A DNA stretch of 64,000 bases from Vibrio sinaloensis (GTDB lineage Bacteria > Pseudomonadota > Gammaproteobacteria > Enterobacterales > Vibrionaceae), in NCBI RefSeq assembly GCF_000808535.1, contig NZ_JWLV01000001.1, forward strand, positions 620,001 to 684,000. Direction: 5' to 3'. Shown here piece by piece: positions 1 to 9,589 of this stretch. Position numbers and translations under genes: made by a program. The stretch's first letter is position 1. Each line of letters starts with the position of its first letter. Below the pieces are notes generated by a model, which was not told where the DNA came from, did no database searches, and was given only the letters and a program-made list of their open reading frames with translations.

Positions 1-3000
1 ACTCGAAGTAACGACGATGTCTGTCACGATATCGCCATTCTTATGGTCTAAATCACGATTGGACTCAAAGCGCATCTCACCATCGAGGGTGATATAGAGC
101 GAGCCTTCTGGGTAATCGAATTTCTGCTCGCCAGTGACAGTCTGGTCAAGCTGCTGCGTAGGGTTATCACCAAACTTAAACTCGGTGATGGTGGCGCCAT
201 CAGCACTGTGCGCTGGCATCACATCGATGGTCGCTGTGGTTGGGTTTTCGCCTTGATTCGGCTCAGTGATGGTCCAACTGCCGTTTTGCATTAACTGGAC
301 ATCGTCGGTAATGGTGATATCCAAGTTGGCTTTGGCGGAGTTATCGCCATCGCTGTCAACCATGTAAACGGGCAGCGCAAAACTCAGGTCATTATTCCCG
401 TCCGCATTAGCGTGGTCCATCGCTTCAATCAGTGTGAAGGTGTAATCGGCATTATTAAAATCAAGGGTAAAGACGGTGGTCTCCACACCGTTCGCCGCCG
501 TGGTAAAGCCGATATATTGCCCAGAATCTGCGGGATCTTCTCGAAGCTCTATTGCAAGCCCATTGGATTTGAGCGAGCCGTCAGTATTGAACTCACTTGG
601 CTCAAGGCGGAAGTGGCTGAAGTTGTCGCTGCCTTCGGTATAGCTGATTGTGCCCATGGTTTGGACTGCACTGCCGCTTGGCGCTGAGCCATCGGCTAAT
701 TGAGTTTCGGATAGACTTACCGATGGAATGGTATTGATCACCGGATCGTCGCCATCTTGGATGGTTAAAGTAACCGTTGCGCTGACACTGTCTTTGTCGA
801 AATCACCCGACGTCACGACGATGTTTTTCACAATGTCGCCATTCTCATGGTCTAAATCGCGATTAGGCTCAAAGCGCATTTCGCCGTCAAGAGTGATATA
901 GAGCGAGCCTTCTGGGTAATCGAATTTCTGCTCGCCAGTGACAGTCTGGTTAAGTTGCTGCGTTGGGTTATCACCAAACTTAAACTCGGTGATGGTGGCG
1001 CCATCGGCACTGTGCGCTGGCATCACATCGATGGTCGCGGTGGTTGGCGTCTCTCCGGTATTCGGTTCAGTAATGGTCCAACTGCCGTTTTGCATCAACT
1101 GGACATCGTCGGTGATGGTGATATCCAAATCGGCTTTGGCGGAGTTATCGCCATCGCTGTCGACCATATAAACGGGCAGCGCAAAACTGAGATCGTTATT
1201 ACCGTCCGCATTAGAGTGATCGATGGCTTCAATTAGCGTGAAGGTGTAATCGGCATTATTAAAATCAAGGGTAAAGACGGTTGTCTCTACGCCGTTCGCC
1301 GTGGTGGTAAAGCCGATGTACTGACCAGAGTCTGCGGGCTCTTCTCGCAGCTCAACCACTAGCCCATTCGACTTGAGCGAGCCGTCAATATTGAACTCAC
1401 TTGGCTCAAGACGGAAGTGGCTTAGGTTGTCGCTGCCTTCGTTGTAGCTGATTGTGCCTGTGGCTTGCACCGCATTGCCGCTTGGCGCTGAGCCATCAGC
1501 TAGTTGAGACTCAGATAGACTTACCGATGGCACAGCGTTGATCACCGGATCGTCGCCATCTTGAATGGTTAAGGTGACTGTGGCGCTGACACCGTCTTTG
1601 TCGAAATCGCCCGAGGTGACCACGATGTCTTTCACGATATCGCCATTCTCATGGTCTAGATCTTGATTGGGCTCAAAACGCATCTCACCATCAAGGGTGA
1701 TATAGAGCGAGCCTTCTGGGTAATCAAATTTCTGCTCACCAGTGATGTTTTGATCAAGCAGCTGCGTTGGGTTATCACCAAACTTAAATTCGGTGATGGT
1801 GGCGCCATCGGCACTGTGCACTGGCATCACATCGATGGTCGCGGTGGTGGGGTTTTCGCCTTGATTTGGCTCGGTAATAGTCCAAGTGCCGTTTTGCATC
1901 AACTGGACATCGTCGGTGATAGTGATATCCAAACCGGCTTTGGCGGAGTTATCACCATCGCTGTCGACCATGTAAACGGGCAGCGCAAAACTCAGGTCGT
2001 TATTACCGTCCGCATTGGCATGGTCGATCGCTTCAATCAGCGTAAAGGTATAATCGCCTTTGTTGGTGCCATCGAAGTTGAGCGTAAAGACGGTGGTCTC
2101 TACGCCGTTCGCTGCCGTGGTAAAGCCGATATATTGCCCAGAGTCTGCTGGCTCTTCTCGCAGCTCTACTACTAGCCCATTCGATTTGAGCGAGTCGTCG
2201 GTATTGAACTCACTTGTCTCAAGACGGAAATGACTTAAGTTGTCGCTGCCTTCGGTATAACTGATCGTGCCCGTGGCTTGCACCGCACTGCCGCTTGGTG
2301 CAGAGCCATCCGTTAGTTGAGATTCAGATAGACTCACCGACGGAACAGAGTTGATCACCGGATCGTCGCCATCTTGGATGGTTAAAGTAACCGTGGCACT
2401 GACACCGTCTTTGTCGAAATCACCCGAAGTAACGACGATGCCTTTCACGATATCGCCTGCAGAGTGGTCTAGATCGCGATTGGGCTCAAAGCGCATCTCA
2501 CCATCAAGAGTGATATAGAGCGAGCCTTCTGGGTAATCGAATTTCTGCTCGCCAGTGACAGTCTGGTCAAGCTGCTGCGTAGGGTTATCACCAAACTTAA
2601 ATTCGGTGATGGTGGCACCATCAGCACTGTGCGCTGGCATCACATCGATGGTCGCGGTGGTTGGGTTTTCGCCTTGATTCGGCTCGGTAATGGTCCAACT
2701 GCCGTTTTGCATTAACTGGACATCATCGGTGATGGTGATATCTAAATTGGCTTTGGCGGAGTTATCGCCGTCGCTGTCAACCATATAGACGGGCAGCGCA
2801 AAGCTGAGATCGTTGTTGCCATCCGCATTGGCATGGTCGATCGCTTCAATCAGCGTAAAGGTGTAATCGGCATTATTAAAATCAAGGGTAAAGACGGTGG
2901 TCTCCACACCGTTCGCCGCGGTGGTAAAGCCGATATATTGCCCAGAATCTGCGGGATCTTCTCGAAGCTCTATTGCAAGCCCATTCGATTTGAGCGAGTC

Positions 3001-3530
3001 GTCAGTATTGAACTCACTTGGCTCAAGGCGGAAATGACTTAGGTTGTCGCTGCCTTCGGTGTAGTTGATTGTACCCGTGGCTTGCACCGCACTGCCGCTT
3101 GGCGCTGAGCCATCGGTTAATTGAGATTCAGATAGACTCACCGATTGCACAGAGTTGATCACCGGATCGTCGCCATCTTGGATGGTTAAAGTAACCGTTG
3201 CGTTGACACTGTCTTTGTCGAAATCGCCCGAGGTGACGACGATGTCTTTCACGATATCGCCATTCTCATGATCTAAATCGCGATTAGGCTCAAAGCGGAT
3301 CTCACCATCAAGGGTGATATAGAACGAGCCTTCTGGGTAATCGAATTTCTGCTCGCCACTTATCGATTGATCAAGCTGCTGCGTGGGGTTATCACCAAAC
3401 TTAAACTCGGTGATGGTAGCGCCATCGGCACTGTGCGCTGGCATCACATCGATGGTCGCAGTGGTTGGCGTATCTCCGACGTTTGGCTCCGTAATGATCC
3501 AACTGCCGTTTTGCATTAACTGGACATCGT
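1..3530 (-). repeat. Tandem 804-bp coding repeats in the adhesin gene
   Basis: The same anchor (GCCGTTTTGCAT) starts near 280, 1084, 1888, 2701 and 3505. The steps are 804, 804, 813 and 804 bp, so each unit is 268 codons, with one unit of 271. Units are near-identical in DNA over long stretches, with scattered synonymous changes. The 813-bp unit carries three extra codons near 2060-2090. Each unit encodes two Ig-like subdomains of roughly 145 and 120 residues. The array runs off the left edge, so the true copy number is unknown. Confidence 0.93.
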
Positions 3531-4974
3531 CAGTGACCACAACGTTTAAAGAGGTTGTTGGTGTTCGGTCATTGTCGGAATCAATTGCGAAAATCGGCAA
3601 TGAAAAAATCAGTTCATTGTTATTTTGCCCATCGGGATGATCCAGAGCTTCGCTCAACTCAAACGTATAGGAGCCCTTGGTATTGGTATCGAAACTAAAC
3701 GTGAAAACCGTAACTTCACTACCCGTAGAATCAGTATAAACACCCAAATAGGTCCCCGAATCTGCCGGCTCTTCTCGAAGTTCAATCGAATATCCCTGTG
3801 ACGTTAAATTTGCCGAAGCATTAAACGCATCGACATCAACAACAAACTTAGTGATAGTGTCACTACCTTCGCTAAAGGTAACCTGCCCCTGTGATTCGAC
3901 GGCACTGGTTGATGGTATCGACCCATCAGTCAAAGCTGACTCACTTACTTGAGCCTGAGGAACAGATTCGATAGCAGGATTATCACCGTCAGCGATTGTG
4001 ACTTGAGCGGATACGGGAAGCTGAATTGGGTTGCCCCCAGTATCACTACCAATAATTTCGAATGAGATGGATACCTGATCATCAGCGATAGACACCAAGC
4101 CCCCCGCAATACTCGGCACATGATCGATGGGTTGGTATATCGTGGTTGTCAGCTGAAGATTGACGTCTTTGCCAATGTTGGTCGCGTCAATATCAATGTT
4201 CACGACTTCAAGACCGCCGAGCTCACCTATAATGGCGTTCGAAGCTGAATAATATCTGAAAGAGACAGCCTGACCACCAGAGGTGATATCACTGTTAAGT
4301 TCAGCCAATAGCGCTGAAAGCGAGGCCGCCGTCGGCACAAAAGTGTTAGAGTCTAACGGTAAATCACCAGCAAAAATCGTCGCGGAAGACGTTATAGACT
4401 GAGGGTAGGTACTAAGAGATATTGAGCCTTCGACCAAGGTTTCTGAAAGATTATTTCCCCCGGCTGCAAATACCAATGGCCTAGCTTGCTCCTCATCGAC
4501 AACGTCCGCTTCTCCTGAAATCCCATTCGTTTCGAAAAACGTACTCGCGAGTACCTCAGCACCATTGTATTCGATCGTAACAAAACCAGCGTTAGCAGAA
4601 CCTGCACCGCCACCGGCTGCCGTCGCTTCCAATATTTCAGTTGGATCGGCGCCAGCTAAAATGGCTTCTTGTATGGCATCAATATCGAGACTGGAAAAGG
4701 AAGCGTCTTCCAACTGCTCGACGTCAATTGAGACATCTCCATCAATATCCGCGGTTACCCAACCGCCAGAATTGTCAGAGCAGGCGAGGCAATTATCAGG
4801 GACATATACGGTGTCCAAGACAATAGAGGCGTGACTAGCCGTTAATACTATGTCGTTGACTGCAATGGTATCGCCGACTTTCGCCTTTCTGGCATCCCCA
4901 TCGGCGTTAACAATCACAACGTCACCGTTAACTTCTTTTACAACAGCAGCTTGGCGCAAAACCTCAATATCCAT
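1..4974 (-). CDS. Giant retention-module / T1SS-143 repeat adhesin (N-terminal part, cut by window start)
   Basis: The frame is open from ATG 4974 (SD GGAG in GGGGGAGAAGGT) to base 1, giving 1658 visible codons; the C-terminus lies outside. Residues 1-60 (MDIEVLRQAAVVKEVNGDVV...) resemble the retention module of LapA-type adhesins. A TAAG motif at residues 118-121 followed by a Gly/Ala-rich linker matches the dialanine site cut by LapG proteases. Then come a divergent Ig-like region and, from about residue 480, nearly identical 268-residue units (SLSESQLTDGS ... DHANADGNNDL ... GSWTITEPN ... FEPNRDLDHENGD) of the Vibrio T1SS-143 class. Family knowledge: such proteins are exported by a type I system, held in the outer membrane by the N-terminal plug, and released by LapG when c-di-GMP falls. 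No transporter, lapD or lapG is in the window. It is divergent from the c-di-GMP phosphodiesterase at 5327. Confidence 0.88.
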   Translation of the reverse strand, partial: MDIEVLRQAAVVKEVNGDVVIVNADGDARKAKVGDTIAVNDIVLTASHASIVLDTVYVPDNCLACSDNSGGWVTADIDGDVSIDVEQLEDASFSSLDIDAIQEAILAGADPTEILEATAAGGGAGSANAGFVTIEYNGAEVLASTFFETNGISGEADVVDEEQARPLVFAAGGNNLSETLVEGSISLSTYPQSITSSATIFAGDLPLDSNTFVPTAASLSALLAELNSDITSGGQAVSFRYYSASNAIIGELGGLEVVNIDIDATNIGKDVNLQLTTTIYQPIDHVPSIAGGLVSIADDQVSISFEIIGSDTGGNPIQLPVSAQVTIADGDNPAIESVPQAQVSESALTDGSIPSTSAVESQGQVTFSEGSDTITKFVVDVDAFNASANLTSQGYSIELREEPADSGTYLGVYTDSTGSEVTVFTFSFDTNTKGSYTFELSEALDHPDGQNNNELIFSLPIFAIDSDNDRTPTTSLNVVVTDDVQLMQNGSWIITEPNVGDTPTTATIDVMPAHSADGATITEFKFGDNPTQQLDQSISGEQKFDYPEGSFYITLDGEIRFEPNRDLDHENGDIVKDIVVTSGDFDKDSVNATVTLTIQDGDDPVINSVQSVSLSESQLTDGSAPSGSAVQATGTINYTEGSDNLSHFRLEPSEFNTDDSLKSNGLAIELREDPADSGQYIGFTTAANGVETTVFTLDFNNADYTFTLIEAIDHANADGNNDLSFALPVYMVDSDGDNSAKANLDITITDDVQLMQNGSWTITEPNQGENPTTATIDVMPAHSADGATITEFKFGDNPTQQLDQTVTGEQKFDYPEGSLYITLDGEMRFEPNRDLDHSAGDIVKGIVVTSGDFDKDGVSATVTLTIQDGDDPVINSVPSVSLSESQLTDGSAPSGSAVQATGTISYTEGSDNLSHFRLETSEFNTDDSLKSNGLVVELREEPADSGQYIGFTTAANGVETTVFTLNFDGTNKGDYTFTLIEAIDHANADGNNDLSFALPVYMVDSDGDNSAKAGLDITITDDVQLMQNGTWTITEPNQGENPTTATIDVMPVHSADGATITEFKFGDNPTQLLDQNITGEQKFDYPEGSLYITLDGEMRFEPNQDLDHENGDIVKDIVVTSGDFDKDGVSATVTLTIQDGDDPVINAVPSVSLSESQLADGSAPSGNAVQATGTISYNEGSDNLSHFRLEPSEFNIDGSLKSNGLVVELREEPADSGQYIGFTTTANGVETTVFTLDFNNADYTFTLIEAIDHSNADGNNDLSFALPVYMVDSDGDNSAKADLDITITDDVQLMQNGSWTITEPNTGETPTTATIDVMPAHSADGATITEFKFGDNPTQQLNQTVTGEQKFDYPEGSLYITLDGEMRFEPNRDLDHENGDIVKNIVVTSGDFDKDSVSATVTLTIQDGDDPVINTIPSVSLSETQLADGSAPSGSAVQTMGTISYTEGSDNFSHFRLEPSEFNTDGSLKSNGLAIELREDPADSGQYIGFTTAANGVETTVFTLDFNNADYTFTLIEAMDHANADGNNDLSFALPVYMVDSDGDNSAKANLDITITDDVQLMQNGSWTITEPNQGENPTTATIDVMPAHSADGATITEFKFGDNPTQQLDQTVTGEQKFDYPEGSLYITLDGEMRFESNRDLDHKNGDIVTDIVVTSS
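4612..4623 (-). other. Candidate LapG-type cleavage motif (TAAG)
   Basis: Codons 118-121 encode Thr-Ala-Ala-Gly, followed by a flexible GGGAGSANAG stretch. This matches the (T/A/P)AA(G/V) dialanine consensus and the roughly residue-110 position of the LapG site in LapA-type adhesins. Cleavage itself is inferred. Confidence 0.65.
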
Positions 4975-5326
4975 ACCTTCTCCCCCGACCTTCTAGTCGA
5001 TGCGACTCGATCGATGTTTATTATTTGTTTTATAAACTCATTCACCCAAAGTAACAAATTTCGACATTTTTGCGACTCATTTAACCTGATATGAGAACTA
5101 TCAAACGGCTGATTTGAGTATAGCCAGTGACATATTTCTTGTAGCTTCTCTAACTTATTGAGTTATTGACAAAAATCATCCGCTGAACCATGCGTATCAA
5201 AAATGAGAATTTAGACTACAAAAACAAGCAGAATCGAAGAAATTGGCTGATTGAAAGCAAATATTCGTACATCTGAAGAAAATTAAAACCTATAGTACTT
5301 ACATCGATTTAGCGATTGAGCGCGAT
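4975..5326. promoter_or_regulatory. Divergent intergenic region between adhesin and phosphodiesterase
   Basis: This 352-bp AT-rich region separates two divergent starts and must hold both promoters. A TTGACA at 5166-5171 could be a plus-strand -35, but I found no -10 at the proper spacing. No convincing regulator box, hairpin or small gene was recognised. Confidence 0.4.
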
Positions 5327-6925
5327 ATGAAAAAACGCAATTTTATGGTTGAAAATAGATTCAAAGAGATTTGGAGTCATTTCCCGGTGCTATTGCCGGT
5401 CACATCGATATTTGTGGGCGTTTTCTTACTCGCGGCCATCTTCAATCACCACCAATTACGCAAACATGCGCTGAACGATGGAAGCGATTCGATCAATAAA
5501 CTAGAACGTTATATCGATACCATGGCGGATGATTTGCAGACGCTCGCCATCAAAGTTGGGGATGATTGCAGCGAACAAGACAAACTGGCGCTAAGGGCAA
5601 AGGTTTTCAACTCGAGAATGTTGAAAGAAATCGGCCTGTATAAAGATGGCATCGTTTACTGCACGAGCAATGAAGGCCCATCACAAATTCGGCTCTTTAA
5701 CTCAACGTTGCAACGCATTGACGCCTCCCCCAAACACATCACCATTTCTCTTACCGAATCGAAAAGCAAACTAAAAACCTTTTTTATTTACTCATCTTCA
5801 GATAAGAAACGAGGCATCAACGCACTTCTTCATCCTCAGCAGTTTTTGGAACTCATTTCACCAGTATTTGAAGAGCGTAAGTATGGATACCAAATTCATG
5901 TACTCAACGAAGTCATCCAAAGCAATCAAACACAGCCCGGCTTAAAACTCTACAGTTTTTCATCCTCGCTTTACCCTTTGTCGATCAGCGTTTATCTCAC
6001 CAGCGAGTCATACCAAAATCACTACTTGTCGCACATGGGTGAGACCGTCTCTATCGCCCTAGTCTTATCATTGCTCTACTTGATGATCCGATACCAAACA
6101 TTAGTAAAAAGATCCGTTGAATACTCACTCGTTAATGCAATCCACCAAGAACAAATCGAACTCTACCTGCAACCTATCGTTGATATTCACTCCAGAAAAG
6201 TGGTGGGAAGTGAAGCTCTAGTGCGTTGGAACCATCCGGTACAAGGGCAGATTTCTCCGGAGCAATTTATCCCTCTCGCAGAAAAGCTAGGGATCATTGA
6301 TCGCGTAACAGAATACGCGTTTAGGGAGGTCACTCGTTTTCTTAAACGCAATCCAGACTATTGTGAACATAACTACATCAGCATCAACATCAGTCGTTAC
6401 CAAATCGTCAAACCTGAGTTCGTCGAATATCTGACAAACTACGCCAAGCGCCATCCAAAACTGGTCTCAAGAATACTATTGGAGCTCACAGAGAACGTTG
6501 ATCTCACCTCCGAGCAACTTGATTTAGCACTCACCCATTTAACACAAATCCAATCACTCGGTTTTGAAATTGCCATTGATGATTTTGGCACTGGTTACTC
6601 GGGATTAAACCTCATTAGGCAAATGAAATTTGATGTGGTCAAAATCGACCAAGTGTTTATCAAAAGTTTGCATTCAGATTCCAATATTAAGCCGGTTTTG
6701 AAATCGATGATTCAACTCGCGACAGACTTGGGGATGAGAGTGATTGCGGAAGGCGTGGAAACCGAATATCAAATCGAACAACTCGAGCAACTTGGCGTTA
6801 AATACATCCAAGGTTTTTACTACGCCAGACCGATTAAGCCTGAAGACTTTGCAGTGTTCTACCAAATGAGCGACACCGCACACATACAAGCTCAGCCTGT
6901 TCCTAGGTGGAACGCGGATGGCTAA
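5327..6925 (+). CDS. CSS-motif membrane cyclic-di-GMP phosphodiesterase (EAL domain)
   Basis: This 532-residue inner-membrane protein hydrolyses c-di-GMP to pGpG. A first TM helix lies near residues 18-37 and a second near 238-256. They flank a periplasmic CSS-type sensor with Cys in DDCSEQ and a CTS variant of the CSS motif (VYCTSNEG), a probable redox-sensitive disulfide pair. The cytoplasmic EAL domain keeps every catalytic element: EALVRW, NIS, ELTEN, IDDFGTGYS, VKID, AEGVE and QGFYYARP, so it should be active. There is no GGDEF domain. The start has only a weak SD (GAGCG); an in-frame ATG 18 bp downstream has none better. It is divergent from the adhesin gene, whose anchoring is expected to respond to c-di-GMP, which makes a functional link plausible. 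Confidence 0.92.
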   Translation: MKKRNFMVENRFKEIWSHFPVLLPVTSIFVGVFLLAAIFNHHQLRKHALNDGSDSINKLERYIDTMADDLQTLAIKVGDDCSEQDKLALRAKVFNSRMLKEIGLYKDGIVYCTSNEGPSQIRLFNSTLQRIDASPKHITISLTESKSKLKTFFIYSSSDKKRGINALLHPQQFLELISPVFEERKYGYQIHVLNEVIQSNQTQPGLKLYSFSSSLYPLSISVYLTSESYQNHYLSHMGETVSIALVLSLLYLMIRYQTLVKRSVEYSLVNAIHQEQIELYLQPIVDIHSRKVVGSEALVRWNHPVQGQISPEQFIPLAEKLGIIDRVTEYAFREVTRFLKRNPDYCEHNYISINISRYQIVKPEFVEYLTNYAKRHPKLVSRILLELTENVDLTSEQLDLALTHLTQIQSLGFEIAIDDFGTGYSGLNLIRQMKFDVVKIDQVFIKSLHSDSNIKPVLKSMIQLATDLGMRVIAEGVETEYQIEQLEQLGVKYIQGFYYARPIKPEDFAVFYQMSDTAHIQAQPVPRWNADG

Positions 6926-6980
6926 CCCGAACAGCCTTACCTGATTTCCCCTCTCAATATGGCTTCCTACTCTGTGATAG

Positions 6981-7002
6981 ATGGGTGATCTATCGCCCAT
7001 TT
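6981..7002 (+). terminator. Hairpin downstream of the phosphodiesterase gene
   Basis: Arms ATGGGTGAT and ATCGCCCAT form a 9-bp stem (one G-T pair) with a 2-nt loop, followed by TTT. It may be a weak terminator for the EAL gene; the short T-run makes this tentative. Confidence 0.4.
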
Positions 7003-7085
7003 TAGGGCGTAGATGGGGAGAATGATGTCGCACTTATCGGTTCCTTTTATGATTAGCTAACTATCATAAAAATAAGGACTATTAC

Positions 7086-9146
7086 GTGAAACATTGCCAT
7101 ACTCTCATCGCGGCGAGTATATTGCTCGCGACAAGCACTTCGGCCTTTGCTGCGCCTAGCTTATCGGTTAGCACTACCACCACGAGCAGAGACTTTCCTT
7201 TGACCGCTTCAGAACCCCTCGTTCTGCCACTCACCAAACAACTCTACCAGCTAAAAATTTCAGATGTTGAAGGGGAATGCGAGGCGCCTGCCGAACAAAA
7301 AGTGAAGTTTCGCCGCCCTTTGCAGTTGAACTGCGGTAAAGAAACACTGCTTGACCTCAACGTTCGCTTCGCTGGTGATTACTCCTTTTCTTACGATGAA
7401 GAAAACAAAACAATCGCCATCGCGAGAGAAGCCAAAAAAAGTAAGCAAACCGTATTTAAACGCCCGATTCCCAATGTGCAGTGTGAACAATTGTCAACCG
7501 AGCCTGCAACGTTGGATCTCGCCGAAACTTATCCTGATGGCACAAAGTTAAAAGAGGCATTCAGCGGACAAGTTGTCATGGTTGAAAATGGGAAGGTCAC
7601 ACTTAGCCCAGCGCAAACAAGCGGGGGGCTGGTTCTCCTAGAACCGATAGAAAGCCAACCTAACGCCTTTCCATTTAGTTACAGCAACGCCAATATCTAC
7701 TTTGTGATGGTGGATCGATTTAATAATGCTGACCCATCCAACGACCAAAGCTATGGCCGACAGAAAGATGGCAAACAAGAGGTGGGCACATTCCACGGTG
7801 GTGATCTAAAAGGCGTAACAGCAAAACTAGACTACATAAAAAGCTTAGGAACCGATGTGATCTGGCTGTCACCGATTGTTGAGCAAGTCCATGGGTTCGT
7901 GGGGGGCGGAGAAAAAGGCAGCTTCCCATTTTATGCCTACCACGGTTACTGGACGCGAGACTTCACCAAGATAGATGAAAACTTTGGCAACGATAATGAT
8001 TTAGAAGTCTTGGTCAACGAAGCTCACAAGCGAGGCATAAAAGTTTTCCTCGATGCCGTGATCAACCACTCTGGATATTCCACATTAGCGGATCTCCAGT
8101 TCGACAACATTGATGTTGTTAACCCGCAATCACTGCCAAGCAAATGGGCACAATGGTCTCCAAATGGCAGTGAGAACTGGCATAGTTACCACCAAGCGAT
8201 CAACTATCAAAGCGACAATTGGGTAAACTGGTGGGGGCCGGATTGGGTTCGAACTGGTCTGCCTGGCTACTCGAAACCGGGCTCAAGTGACATCACCATG
8301 ACATTAGCAGGCCTACCCGACTTTCTCACCGAAGCCGACCAGCCCGTCACGCCGCCTCAGTGGTTACTCGATAATCCAGGAACACGAGTCACCAAAAGAG
8401 ATAATTTTACCGTCTCTGATTACTTAATCAGTTGGCAATCTGACTGGGTCAAACGCTTTGGTATTGACGGTTTTCGCGTAGACACCGTCAAGCATGTTGA
8501 AGGAGATGTGTGGCGCAGACTCAAAGCGTCCGCCTCCCAGAGCCTTGAACAGTGGCGTAGAGAAAACGGTAAACAAGGCGAGCCTTTCTGGATGATGGGA
8601 GAAGTGTGGGGCCATTCGGCGTATCGCTCTCCGTACGTGGATGATGGCTTTGACGCATTGATCAACTTTGATATGCAGAAAAAACTGGATAAAGGTGCCG
8701 CATGTTTTAGCCAAATGCAGGATACCTATCAAAATTATGCTGATTCAATGCAAGAAACGCCTGATTTTACGCCGGTAAGCTACATGTCATCTCATGACAC
8801 AGAGCTATTTTTCGACCGCTTCAAGTCGTTTGAAATGCAGCGCAACGCTGCCAATGCGCTCATGCTAAGTCCAGGCGCCGTTCAAGTGTACTACGGGGAT
8901 GAAATCGCTCGTGAGCTTGGCCCATACGCCGATGATTTCCACCAAGGCACTCGCTCAGACATGCTGTGGAAACTCGACACCGAGCGCAAAGCCCTTTTAG
9001 AACATTGGCAAACTCTCGGCCAGTTTAGACAACGACACCCAGCCATTGGTGCCGGTCAACACAAGCTCATCCCGAATGAGTCCGCCTATGTATTTTCTCG
9101 TACCCTTGGCAACGATAAAGTCGTAGTGGGTTACTTGGGAAAATAA
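7086..9146 (+). CDS. malS: Secreted/periplasmic alpha-amylase, MalS-like (GH13)
   Basis: This 686-residue endo-acting alpha-1,4-glucanase degrades starch or maltodextrins outside the cytoplasm. It starts at GTG 7086, preceded by AAGGA 9 nt upstream. The signal peptide covers about residues 1-23 and ends in AFA-AP, with no lipobox. An N-terminal non-catalytic region of about 200 residues carries several Cys, as in the disulfide-stabilised MalS of E. coli (676 aa). The GH13 barrel shows DAVINH, the nucleophile Asp in GFRVDTVKH (about residue 465), the acid Glu in MMGEVWG (about 506) and the transition-state Asp in SSHDTELF (about 570). All are intact. The gene stands alone, framed by terminators, and should work with the pullulanase, LamB and GlgX encoded at 37-50 kb. 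The MalS name rests on length and Cys content; a general secreted alpha-amylase is the alternative. Confidence 0.87.
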   Translation: MKHCHTLIAASILLATSTSAFAAPSLSVSTTTTSRDFPLTASEPLVLPLTKQLYQLKISDVEGECEAPAEQKVKFRRPLQLNCGKETLLDLNVRFAGDYSFSYDEENKTIAIAREAKKSKQTVFKRPIPNVQCEQLSTEPATLDLAETYPDGTKLKEAFSGQVVMVENGKVTLSPAQTSGGLVLLEPIESQPNAFPFSYSNANIYFVMVDRFNNADPSNDQSYGRQKDGKQEVGTFHGGDLKGVTAKLDYIKSLGTDVIWLSPIVEQVHGFVGGGEKGSFPFYAYHGYWTRDFTKIDENFGNDNDLEVLVNEAHKRGIKVFLDAVINHSGYSTLADLQFDNIDVVNPQSLPSKWAQWSPNGSENWHSYHQAINYQSDNWVNWWGPDWVRTGLPGYSKPGSSDITMTLAGLPDFLTEADQPVTPPQWLLDNPGTRVTKRDNFTVSDYLISWQSDWVKRFGIDGFRVDTVKHVEGDVWRRLKASASQSLEQWRRENGKQGEPFWMMGEVWGHSAYRSPYVDDGFDALINFDMQKKLDKGAACFSQMQDTYQNYADSMQETPDFTPVSYMSSHDTELFFDRFKSFEMQRNAANALMLSPGAVQVYYGDEIARELGPYADDFHQGTRSDMLWKLDTERKALLEHWQTLGQFRQRHPAIGAGQHKLIPNESAYVFSRTLGNDKVVVGYLGK

Positions 9147-9158
9147 TCTAAATAGAAA

Positions 9159-9184
9159 AACGAGCTCAAATGAGCTCGTTTTTT
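9159..9184. terminator. Bidirectional intrinsic terminator
   Basis: Perfect 10-bp stem AACGAGCTCA / TGAGCTCGTT with a 2-nt loop. It has a T-run on the plus side and an A-run upstream, so it serves both the amylase gene and the convergent small gene. Confidence 0.9.
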
Positions 9185-9491
9185 AAGGTTGGTCGTTTGG
9201 CAAAATCAAACGGGTTCGATATTCCTGATCCGCTTTTGCTTCCGCGACCATTTGAAGCACGAACAAACTCGTATTTCTTACCCCACATTTGACATCACAC
9301 GGCTGTCGATATTCGATTGGCAGAGTCTCATCTTTTACGAGTATTTCATCCGAATAACTCTTTTCAGGTTGATGAAGATCTTCTTCGACCGGATTATCCA
9401 GCGAGTAGAGAAATAGCGGCGACGTTTGACTGTTCGCCCAGCTCAGCGAAGAGAACGACAGCAAGAGCAACAGGCTCACTCTAATCAACAT
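9183..9491 (-). CDS. Small secreted protein of unknown function
   Basis: A 102-residue protein with a clear Sec signal peptide (hydrophobic LLLLLSFSSLSWA, cleavage near residue 19), leaving about 83 residues. The mature part is acidic and holds one Cys pair (PCDVKC) that could form a disulfide. The start ATG 9491 has SD AAGGGA at good spacing. It is convergent with the amylase gene and downstream of the aroG terminator, so it is probably transcribed alone. No family was recognised. Confidence 0.72.
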   Translation of the reverse strand: MLIRVSLLLLLSFSSLSWANSQTSPLFLYSLDNPVEEDLHQPEKSYSDEILVKDETLPIEYRQPCDVKCGVRNTSLFVLQMVAEAKADQEYRTRLILPNDQP

Positions 9492-9546
9492 AATTCATCC
9501 CTTCTATGATCAACTAGCGCAGTATAACCATACAGCTGTAAAAAGC

Positions 9547-9570
9547 AAAAAAGCTCCCGAAGGAGCTTTT
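9547..9570 (-). terminator. aroG terminator
   Basis: Stem AAAAGCTCC / GGAGCTTTT with a 4-nt loop. The A-run on the left becomes the U-run of the minus-strand transcript leaving aroG. Confidence 0.88.
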
Positions 9571-9589
9571 GTATCGCTAAAAGGTTAGT

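Noticed and set aside
412..3640. Several plus-strand open frames of 69-170 codons inside the adhesin region, some nearly identical to each other
   Set aside because: They are antisense shadows of the 804-bp repeats; they recur only because the repeats do, have no SD and resemble no protein.
5166..5200. Sigma-70 promoter with TTGACA at 5166
   Set aside because: No acceptable -10 hexamer is found at 16-18 bp spacing.
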